Part shown: positions 57,747-64,000 of the stretch, piece after piece
How positions within the stretch are numbered: position 1 is the first letter of the stretch
Layout of the letters: each line of letters begins with the position of its first letter
NCBI RefSeq assembly: GCF_015752315.1
Contig: NZ_JADOVJ010000001.1
Coordinates: 3,154,501 to 3,218,500, forward strand
DNA length: 64,000 bases
From: Nocardioides luteus
GTDB taxonomy: Bacteria > Actinomycetota > Actinomycetes > Propionibacteriales > Nocardioidaceae
Direction of reading: 5' to 3'
Position numbers and translations under genes: made by a program
The notes under the pieces: model-generated
The model's input: only the letters and a program-made list of their open reading frames with translations
Told to the model about the DNA's origin: nothing
The model's database searches: none

Positions 57747-58414
57747 CACTCGTCCCCGGGAACGCCGTAGGACGGTGCGGTGGTGGGGTCGAGGCCTCGG
57801 GTCACGTAGTCGTCGCGCTGCGGCAGCCAGACCTTCAGCAGGTCGCGGAGCTCCTCGACCGGGCGCTCGCTCCAGTCGACCCGGAGGTCGGTGACCCGCC
57901 AGGCCACGTCGCGTACGACGGACAGGCCCGCCGAGTGCACGGGCCCGGCCTCGCCGCCCGCGGCCAGCCCGGCCTCGAGCCCGGCGAGCAGCCGCTCCTC
58001 GAGCTCTCCGGTCGCAGCCTCGAAGCCCGCCACGACGGCGTCGACGACCTGGGTGCCGGACAGCAGGTTGCCGGCGGCGACGACCTGCGGGGCGACGACG
58101 TGGTGGTGGACGCCGAGCGAGCCGGACCCGCTGTACGCAGCGCCGGTCCCGTCGAGGCCGAGCACGGTCAGCTGACGGTGCTCGATGTGCTCGCGGCCCT
58201 GGGTGACCGCGGCCAGTGCGGCCCGGGCGTCGAGCCCTGAGGCGAGCGCGTCGAGCAGGTCGGTGCCCAGGCGCGGGTCGGTGATGTTCTGCGACGAGGC
58301 ACCGCCGATGCCGGGGCGCAGGTGGACGCAGCGCGCGGCGACGGCCGGGCTGGAGGAGGTGACGGCCATGCCGACGGCGCCCTTGCCGTCGGTCGCGAGG
58401 ACGGAGAAGGTCAC
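57746..58414 (-). CDS. DUF1028 family protein (Ntn-hydrolase-like)
   Basis: A 222-residue protein of the DUF1028 family: TFSVLATDGKGAVGMAVTSSSPAVAARC is the typical start, and GNLLSGTQVVDAVVAGFEA and PQVVAAGN are internal motifs. The fold is like Ntn hydrolases, and members occur beside RidA, M20 and Asp-related genes, but no reaction is established. A GTG start at 58414 overlaps the ridA stop by 4 bases. Confidence 0.75.
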   Translation of the reverse strand: MTFSVLATDGKGAVGMAVTSSSPAVAARCVHLRPGIGGASSQNITDPRLGTDLLDALASGLDARAALAAVTQGREHIEHRQLTVLGLDGTGAAYSGSGSLGVHHHVVAPQVVAAGNLLSGTQVVDAVVAGFEAATGELEERLLAGLEAGLAAGGEAGPVHSAGLSVVRDVAWRVTDLRVDWSERPVEELRDLLKVWLPQRDDYVTRGLDPTTAPSYGVPGDE

Positions 58415-58860
58415 TTCGACGCCTCCGGGATCACGGCGATCGCGTCGACCTCGACCAGCCACTCCGGGCGGGCCAGGGCGGAGATCACCAGGCCGGTCGA
58501 GATCGGGTGCACGCCCTTCGTCCAGCGGCCGATGGTCCGGTAGACGACCTCGCGGTAGCGCGGGTCGACGATGTAGATGGTGAGCTTGACCAGGTGCTCC
58601 ATCTCGGCACCGGCCTCCTCGAGCAGCATCTTGATGTTGGCCATCGCCTGCTCGGTCTGCGCCTCGACGTCGCCGATGCCGACCGACTCGCTGGTGTCCA
58701 GGTTCTGCCCGATCTGGCCGCGCACGTAGACGGTGTTGCCCGCGACGACGGCCTGGCACAGGTCGTTGTCGAGGTTCTGCTCGGGATACGTGACGCTGGT
58801 GTTGAACGGGCGGATCCGGGTGTGTCCGCCGACGACGATGCTGCTTCTGTTGGTCTCCAC
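58411..58860 (-). CDS. RidA-family deaminase/enamine hydrolase
   Basis: A 149-residue RidA/YjgF protein: RPFNTSVTYPEQNLDNDLCQAVVAGNTVYVRGQIGQ, EAQTEQAMANIKMLLEEAGAEMEHLVKLTIYI, and the C-terminal PEWLVEVDAIAVIP with the conserved Glu. It likely hydrolyses enamine/imine intermediates of an amino acid pathway; the Arg of canonical RidA is not clear in the expected place. GTG start at 58860 with GAGGTG upstream. It is the first gene of the ridA-DUF1028-M20-aspA-lysR operon, divergent from the flavin monooxygenase. Confidence 0.8.
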   Translation of the reverse strand: METNRSSIVVGGHTRIRPFNTSVTYPEQNLDNDLCQAVVAGNTVYVRGQIGQNLDTSESVGIGDVEAQTEQAMANIKMLLEEAGAEMEHLVKLTIYIVDPRYREVVYRTIGRWTKGVHPISTGLVISALARPEWLVEVDAIAVIPEASK

Positions 58861-58889
58861 GACGTTCAGTTCACCTCGTCCCGGAGCAT

Positions 58890-59000
58890 GTGTCCAACAG
58901 ATGTTTCCAACGACTATCGTCAAAGAAACAGATGCAACGACGGCGACCATCGTTGCATCAGTCGATCCGATGGCTAAGGCCAACAACATCTGTTGGACAC
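58890..59000. promoter_or_regulatory. Nested inverted repeats in the ridA/monooxygenase divergent promoter
   Basis: Outer arms GTGTCCAACAGATGTT (58890-58905) and its perfect complement (58985-59000); inside, GATGCAACGA (58931-58940) and its complement (58950-58959); and a short TGTTTC / GAAACA pair (58902-58907, 58925-58930). This symmetric layout between two divergent operons suggests a regulator, perhaps the LysR at 54209, bound at two sites. Confidence 0.7.
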
Positions 59001-59029
59001 GACCAAGGGCAGCGTCTCAGGATTTCGGT

Positions 59030-60289
59030 ATGGCAAACGAAGACATCGAGGTCCTCGTCGTCGGCGCAGGTCAGGCCGGGGTGGCGATGAGCGAGCACCT
59101 GAGCGACAACGGCGTACCCCACCTCGTGCTGGAACGTGACCGGATCGCCGAGCGCTGGCGCACCATGCGCTGGGACTCGCTCGTCGCGAACGGCCCCGCG
59201 TGGCACGACCGGTTCCCGGGCCTGGAGTTCCAGGACGTCGACGCGGACGCGTTCGCCACCAAGGACCAGGTCGCCGCCTACTTCGAGGCGTACGCCGAGA
59301 AGATCGCCGCCCCCATCCGGACTGGCGTCGAGGTGACCTCGGTGACCCGCAACGAGGGCCGCCCGGGCTTCCGGGTCGAGACCTCCGAGGGCGTCATCGA
59401 CGCCCGCTTCGTCGTCGCCGCCACCGGCCCGTTCCAGAAGCCCGTCTACCCGCCGATCGTCCCCGACGGCGCGGTCCGGCTGCAGATGCACTCGAGCGAC
59501 TACCGCAACCCCGACCAGCTTCCCGCGGGCAACGTCCTGGTCGTCGGTGCCGGCTCCTCCGGTGTGCAGATCGCCGACGAGCTGCAGCGCTCCGGCCGCC
59601 AGGTCCACCTCTCCGTCGGCCCGCACGACCGTCCCCCGCGCAGCTACCGCGGCCGCGACTTCTGCTGGTGGCTCGGCGTCCTCAACCTGTGGGACCTGGA
59701 GACCCCGCCGGCCGGCGCGGAGCACGTCACGATCGCCGTCAGCGGCGCCCGCGGCGGCCACACCGTCGACTTCCGCACCCTCGAGGCCGGCGGGATCCAG
59801 CTCGTCGGCATGACCGACCGGTTCGACGCCGGCACGCTCACCTTCCGCGAGGACCTGGCCGAGAACATCGCCCGGGGCGACGCCAGCTACCTCGCCCTCC
59901 TCGACGCCGCCGACGAGTACGTCACCCGCAACGGCATCGACCTGCCCGAGGAGCCCTCGGCCCGCGACCTCGGCCCCGCCCCGTCGGCTGCGACCGCGCC
60001 CCTGCTCTCCCTCGACCTGGCCGAGGCCGGCATCACCACGGTGATCTGGGCGACCGGGTTCGCGACCGACTACGGCTGGCTGAAGGTCGACGCGCTCGAC
60101 GAGAACGGCCGCCCGGCCCACCGCCGCGGCGTCTCCACCGAGCCCGGCGTCTACTTCGTCGGCCTCCCCTGGCTCTCCCGCCGTGGCTCGAGCTTCATCT
60201 GGGGTGTCTGGCACGACGCCAAGCACGTCGTCGGCCACATCGCGACGCAGCGGAGCTACGCGGCGTACGACCGTCAGGCGCGTACGTGA
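59030..60289 (+). CDS. Flavin-containing monooxygenase-like protein (CzcO type)
   Basis: A 419-residue FAD/NADPH-dependent monooxygenase. The FAD motif VVGAGQAGVAMSEHL is near residue 9, the NADPH motif VLVVGAGSSGVQIADEL near 170, and the FMO-like ATGPFQKPVYP near 130. Such enzymes oxidise nitrogen or carbon of soft nucleophiles. The C-terminal GLPWLSRRGSSFIWGVWHDAKHV is typical of the CzcO/indole-pyruvate-type group. The ATG at 59030 has AGGA upstream, just after the nested repeats, so it is co-regulated with the divergent ridA operon. Confidence 0.82.
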   Translation: MANEDIEVLVVGAGQAGVAMSEHLSDNGVPHLVLERDRIAERWRTMRWDSLVANGPAWHDRFPGLEFQDVDADAFATKDQVAAYFEAYAEKIAAPIRTGVEVTSVTRNEGRPGFRVETSEGVIDARFVVAATGPFQKPVYPPIVPDGAVRLQMHSSDYRNPDQLPAGNVLVVGAGSSGVQIADELQRSGRQVHLSVGPHDRPPRSYRGRDFCWWLGVLNLWDLETPPAGAEHVTIAVSGARGGHTVDFRTLEAGGIQLVGMTDRFDAGTLTFREDLAENIARGDASYLALLDAADEYVTRNGIDLPEEPSARDLGPAPSAATAPLLSLDLAEAGITTVIWATGFATDYGWLKVDALDENGRPAHRRGVSTEPGVYFVGLPWLSRRGSSFIWGVWHDAKHVVGHIATQRSYAAYDRQART

Positions 60290-60390
60290 CGAACGCGCAG
60301 CCTGCGTCTGATCGGGGTCGAAACACCTAAGACAGGGGAGAATTCACTCGACCTGCCGGCGTCTCGGAGCGCGATGGCAGCGTTGTCCTC

Positions 60391-61329
60391 ATGCCCGAAC
60401 TGGACACGAGCACGCTCCCCAGACATGAGCGGGCTGACGCCGTCATCACGCACCTTCGCGAGATCGCACTGGCCTCGAAGGTCATCCTCCAGGACGCGGA
60501 CCGGGTGTTCATGTCCACGCGCGTCTACGACCTGGGTGAGGTGCAGGTCGTCAACCTGCGTCGATCGGGGCTGAGCCTCGAGGTCACTCGCGAGCGTGAC
60601 GACTGCCCTCCGATGATCGCGATGATGCTGGGGTCGAACGCACCGGCCACGCATGAGCAGTTCGACCATGCCGTGGAGCAACGCCAGGGTGTCGTCGACA
60701 TGGTCGAGCTGAACCAGCCTCACAGGTCGATCAACTACACGAGCGGGATCAACTGGTGCTTGAAGTTCCCGGTCGAGGGCCTGGGGCTGTCATCTGCTGC
60801 AATTCGTCGAGCCCGGCCCGCCTTGGTCAGCAGCCCGCTTCAGGCGGTGTACGCCAGCCACCTGAAGACGCTCACACAGGCGGCGCCGACGCTGGCCGGG
60901 CACCCGGCCACGGAGCAGCTCGGTGACGCGACCATGGCGCTGTCCCGCGCCGTGATCAGCGCTGCCGCGGATGAGGAGGCGAAGGCACGTGATGCACTTC
61001 ACGAGGCCCTGGTCCCGCGGATCCAGGTCTTCGTCCGCGAGCACCTGCGTGATCCCGATCTGAGCCCGGAGACGATCGCCGCCGCTCACCACATCTCGGT
61101 GCGCCTGTTGTACCGCGTGCTGGCCGACGCCGGCCTGCGGCTCGAGCAGTGGGTCATCGACCAGCGTCTCGACGGGGCGCGGCGCGAGCTGGTCTCGGCC
61201 ACCGGCCGCCACAAGCCCATCGCCGTGATCGCCCATCGATGGGCCTTCGCCACACCCTCGCACTTCACCCGGCGCTTCCGTGCGAAGTACGGCATGACTC
61301 CTCGCGAGTGGCGGCACACCCAGCGTTGA
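60391..61329 (+). CDS. AraC-family transcriptional regulator
   Basis: A 312-residue AraC regulator. The C-terminal DNA-binding region (about residues 210-305) has both helix-turn-helix units: SPETIAAAHHISVRLLYRVLADAG and IAVIAHRWAFATPSHFTRRFRAKYGMTPREW. The N-terminal part resembles the AraC-binding domain 2 type (AraC_binding_2), common in regulators of aromatic and acid catabolism. Its target is not clear; it stands between the flavin monooxygenase and the convergent hydrolase. Confidence 0.82.
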   Translation: MPELDTSTLPRHERADAVITHLREIALASKVILQDADRVFMSTRVYDLGEVQVVNLRRSGLSLEVTRERDDCPPMIAMMLGSNAPATHEQFDHAVEQRQGVVDMVELNQPHRSINYTSGINWCLKFPVEGLGLSSAAIRRARPALVSSPLQAVYASHLKTLTQAAPTLAGHPATEQLGDATMALSRAVISAAADEEAKARDALHEALVPRIQVFVREHLRDPDLSPETIAAAHHISVRLLYRVLADAGLRLEQWVIDQRLDGARRELVSATGRHKPIAVIAHRWAFATPSHFTRRFRAKYGMTPREWRHTQR

Positions 61330-61627
61330 GCAGCTGCACGGCGATCACGCGCTGCGTGGGCAAGGCTGCACCGACAGACAAGTCGGCGTGCACGCAGGGA
61401 CCACCACTGACGTCGCTGTCTTGGGACGATGCCCGTCGAGGAATCTTTGCGCAGATCCGCCGAGCGAGCCCGACCAGGAGTTGATCATGCCAACACTCCC
61501 CCTACACGCGGTACGGATCAGCTCACGGTCGACGATGGCTCAGACGCCGATCGCAGCCGTGACCCGCCACCGGGAACATCCCTTCACAGGAGGTGCTCCC
61601 GGTGCCAGCGGGTCACGACGCTTCGGC
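61330..61627. other. Intergenic stretch with a terminator hairpin
   Basis: 298 bases between convergent genes. The only structure found is the hairpin at 61559-61616. A short open frame begins with ATG at 61488 behind GGAG, but it has no family resemblance and runs into the convergent hydrolase's antisense, so it is not called. Confidence 0.5.
61559..61616. terminator. Hairpin terminator before the alpha/beta hydrolase stop
   Basis: Outer arms GTGACCCGC (61559-61567) and GCGGGTCAC (61608-61616), then CACCGGGA (61568-61575) and TCCCGGTG (61597-61604), a 17-bp stem with a 3-base bulge. It ends 12 bases before the hydrolase stop codon position and can serve both convergent genes. Confidence 0.6.
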
Positions 61628-62443
61628 TCAGTCGGCAGCAGCGCTACGAATGAGGGCGGTGACGACGTTGGGGTGGCTGATCATCGCGACGTGCGAGCTG
61701 TCGATGGCGATGGTCGTCGAGCCCGCACGCTTGGCCATCGCACGCTCGGCCTCGGGTGGGATGATCCGATCCTGCTTGGCGACGAGATACCAGCTCGGAA
61801 TCGTCTTCCAGGCAGGCTCGCCAGATGGTGTGACCAGGGCGGACAGAGCCCCGGGCCGCTGGGCGGCCGCCATGAAGCCGGCAGTCCTCACCGGCAGGTC
61901 CTGGGCGAAGAGCCGGTGGAACCAGGCGGGATCGATATAGGCGTCCGCGTCGCCCGCCGGTGCCCCGGGGTAGGGCCGCAGGACCAAGTGGTCCGTGACG
62001 GTCGTGTGACCTCCGCCGAGGTTGTTGGCCGCGGCGACGCTCTCACCTTCGGCGGGCGCGTACGCAGCGATGTAGACCAGGCTCTTGACGTGCGGGTTGC
62101 CGGTCGCGGCATTGGTGATCACCGCGCCGCCGTAGGAGTGACCGACGAGCACGACGTCGCCGGTGATGGTGGACAGGAACTCACGCAGGTACTGGCCGTC
62201 GGCGGCCGGCCCACGCAGCGGGTTGGAGAACGCTATGACCGGGTAGCCGCTGGCGGACAGGCGCTCGGACACGACGGCCCAGCCGCTGGAGTCGGCGAAG
62301 GCACCGTGCACCAGGACGATGGTCGGCTTGGCTGTCTGGTGAGTGGCGGCACCGGCTGCCGGACCGCCGCTGCCAACGGGAGCGAAGGCGGCGAAGGCCG
62401 CGAGCGCGAGTGCAGCTGCCACGCGGGCGAGTCGAGACTTCAT
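61628..62443 (-). CDS. Secreted alpha/beta-hydrolase
   Basis: A 271-residue protein with an N-terminal signal peptide (residues 1 to about 33, then AATHQTAKP). The oxyanion loop is LVHGAFADSSGW and the nucleophile Ser103 is in VGHSYGGAV; the catalytic His is in DSSHVAMISHP. It resembles small esterases of the AB hydrolase-6 group. The ATG at 62443 has AGGAGGA upstream, a strong ribosome site. Substrate unknown. It is divergent from the LuxR-type regulator, which may control it. Confidence 0.8.
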   Translation of the reverse strand: MKSRLARVAAALALAAFAAFAPVGSGGPAAGAATHQTAKPTIVLVHGAFADSSGWAVVSERLSASGYPVIAFSNPLRGPAADGQYLREFLSTITGDVVLVGHSYGGAVITNAATGNPHVKSLVYIAAYAPAEGESVAAANNLGGGHTTVTDHLVLRPYPGAPAGDADAYIDPAWFHRLFAQDLPVRTAGFMAAAQRPGALSALVTPSGEPAWKTIPSWYLVAKQDRIIPPEAERAMAKRAGSTTIAIDSSHVAMISHPNVVTALIRSAAAD

Positions 62444-62510
62444 GATTTCCTCCTGGGTCGGACGGGACATGACCGATGCTCCGCGGAAGAGAGGTCGGGT
62501 GGACCACGTG

Positions 62511-64000
62511 ATGCGCGTAGTCGATGACATGGCGGCCGGCGGTGGCCTGGTGGGTCGGGAGGAGGAACGCCGGCAGCTGGGCTTGCTGCTGAGCCGTGCC
62601 CGCAACGGTCAAGGTGGTGCGGTGCTGGTGCTCGGCGAGCCCGGAGTCGGCAAGACAGCGCTGTTGGAGGCGTCGAGCGCGACCGCGGACGCGATGCAGG
62701 TGCTTCGCGTCACCGGCTTCGAGTCGGAGTCGACGATCCCGTACGCCGCAGTGCAGCGCCTGTGCATCCCCCTGCGAGGGCACCTCGATGCGCTTCCGAA
62801 GCGGCAGCAGGACGCGCTTCGAGTGGCGGCCGGCGTCGCCGAGGGCCCGCCGCCGGACCGTTTCCTGGTCGGGTTGGGGATCCTGGGGCTGCTGACCACG
62901 GCGGCTGCCGCGGACGCCGTTCTCTGCGTCGTCGACGATGCGCATCTGCTCGACCAGGAGAGCCTCGATGCGCTGGCCTTCGTGGCGCGCCGGATCGAGT
63001 TCGAGCCGGTGGCCATGCTGTTCGCGGCCCGGGACGATGTCGAGATCGGCACCCGCCTCGGTGGCGTCCGGGAGCTTCGGGTTGCCGGACTGACGGCGGA
63101 TGCCGCCGTCGTGCTGCTGAACCGGTCCATGGCCGAGCCGATGAGTCCGGTCGCCGCCGCGCAGGTCGCCGAGGCGATGAACGGCAACCCGCTTGCGCTG
63201 ATCGACCTGGCCCACGAGGTCTCCACGAGACAGCTGGAGGACATGGCGCTGAGCGACGACCCGCTCCCCGTCGGATCGCGTCTCGAGGCGCACTACCTGG
63301 GCCGGGTACGGGTCGCTGACGAGGCCGTGCAGGACTGGATGCTCCTGGCTGCCGCCGACTCGACCGGGAGCCTCGAGCTCGTCCGGTCGGCGGCGAGCCT
63401 GCTCGGGATCGCTGCCGACACCGCGGATCGTGCCGAGGAGGCCGGACTCATCGAGCTCGTCGGCGCCGTCCGGTTCCATCACCCGCTGGTGCGTTCGGCG
63501 GTGTACAACGCGGCGACCGGAGCACAGCGGCGCCGCGCGCACGGTGCCCTCGCCCGAGGTGCCGACGGGCTGGGACTGGTGGAGGCCGAAGCCTGGCATG
63601 CGTCGCGCGCGACGGTCGGCACCGATCCCGAGGTCGCCGATCGGCTCGAGCACGCCGCAGATCTCGCAGCTTCGCGCGGTGGTCTGGCGTCACGTTCGAG
63701 CGTGCTGGCCCGGGCCGCGGAGCTGAGCGCGCCGGGACCGCTGCGCGCCGGCCGTCAGGTCGGTGCGGCAGAGGCTGCCCTGGCGGTCGGGGCCATCCAC
63801 ATCGCCCAGTCACACCTGGCCGCCGTCGACCGAACGGTCACAGCCCCGGTCGTCCTGGGGCGAGTCGCAGTCGTGGAGACCTCGATCGCCCTGTTCACCG
63901 CCGACGCCAGTCGGGTGGCCCGCTGCACCGCCGACCTGGTCGCGGCGGCCGAGCAGTTTCGCGGCCGCGAGCCTGATCGAGAGCAGGACGCCTTGCTGCG
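62511..64000 (+). CDS. Large LuxR-family ATPase regulator, partial (runs off window)
   Basis: An open frame with no stop to the end of the window (at least 496 residues). It starts as LuxR/LAL regulators do: GLVGREEERRQLGLLL, then a Walker A motif GEPGVGKTALLE, and Walker B LCVVDDAHLLD, followed by an AAA+-type region and long helical repeats. The DNA-binding LuxR domain would be at the C-terminus beyond the window. I prefer the ATG at 62511, with GGTGG eight bases before; in-frame ATG 62469 and ATG 62529 are alternatives. Adjacent to the secreted hydrolase. Confidence 0.78.
   Translation, partial: MRVVDDMAAGGGLVGREEERRQLGLLLSRARNGQGGAVLVLGEPGVGKTALLEASSATADAMQVLRVTGFESESTIPYAAVQRLCIPLRGHLDALPKRQQDALRVAAGVAEGPPPDRFLVGLGILGLLTTAAAADAVLCVVDDAHLLDQESLDALAFVARRIEFEPVAMLFAARDDVEIGTRLGGVRELRVAGLTADAAVVLLNRSMAEPMSPVAAAQVAEAMNGNPLALIDLAHEVSTRQLEDMALSDDPLPVGSRLEAHYLGRVRVADEAVQDWMLLAAADSTGSLELVRSAASLLGIAADTADRAEEAGLIELVGAVRFHHPLVRSAVYNAATGAQRRRAHGALARGADGLGLVEAEAWHASRATVGTDPEVADRLEHAADLAASRGGLASRSSVLARAAELSAPGPLRAGRQVGAAEAALAVGAIHIAQSHLAAVDRTVTAPVVLGRVAVVETSIALFTADASRVARCTADLVAAAEQFRGREPDREQDALL

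Overview
The window is high-GC (roughly 70%) actinobacterial chromosome. The gene families, the folP2-gpgS pair, the extra MurF and Van genes, the DUF222/HNH gene and the dispersed palindromic repeats built on GGTCGAGC / GTGTCGAGACC suggest Nocardioidaceae, most likely Nocardioides; this is inference from content, with no rRNA or marker comparison. About 60 protein genes are supported. I saw no tRNA, rRNA, CRISPR array, IS element or prophage. Most starts were chosen by Shine-Dalgarno position and family alignment from memory.

Layout. 1-4.2 kb: 5' end of a PemK/MazF-like toxin, a Uma2 nuclease, then an NAD(P)/FAD oxidoreductase and an ECF41 sigma factor that share a TGTCACA-N16-GTCC promoter, with a secreted phospholipase-like gene between them. 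4.2-11 kb: quinate/shikimate catabolism (MHS transporter, AroE-like dehydrogenase, TetR regulator, QsuB 3-dehydroshikimate dehydratase) with two matching TetR operators, then hppD and a divergent Lrp/AsnC regulator. 11-18.7 kb: a glycopeptide-resistance locus (vanS, vanR, vanK, a VanZ-family gene, a second murF, vanH, vanA, vanX) whose three transcription units begin with the same 29-bp element. 18.7-24.6 kb: CHAD protein, TetR plus divergent membrane protein, a secreted DUF6528 protein, and a LigB-like/folP2/gpgS operon.

24.6-34.3 kb: a catabolic cluster (DUF3830, amidase, D-2-hydroxyacid dehydrogenase, two maleate-isomerase-like proteins, MHS transporter, GntR regulator, aldehyde dehydrogenase, class III aminotransferase) tied together by four ATTGT-N2-ACAAT boxes; its substrate is unknown. 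34.3-43.8 kb: mostly single genes (GNAT, duplicated DoxX-like protein, flavin monooxygenase, GH10 xylanase with LacI-type operator, NodB deacetylase, PHB depolymerase-like esterase, flavin reductase, DUF222-HNH). 43.8-44.6 kb: gene-free, holding an inverted repeat and three copies of a 170-bp tandem repeat.

44.6-52.6 kb: a tightly overlapping minus-strand operon behind tandem DtxR/IdeR-type iron boxes: ferric-iron ABC transporter (binding protein, permease, ATPase), an adenylation-carrier-acyltransferase-3 fusion protein, and a macrodomain-DUF6508 protein. 52.6-60.3 kb: an NCS1 transporter, LysR regulator, aspartase-like lyase, M20 hydrolase, DUF1028 and RidA proteins, and a divergent flavin monooxygenase across nested inverted repeats; probably one nitrogen-compound catabolic unit. 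60.3-64 kb: AraC regulator, secreted alpha/beta hydrolase, and a LuxR-type ATPase regulator running off the end.
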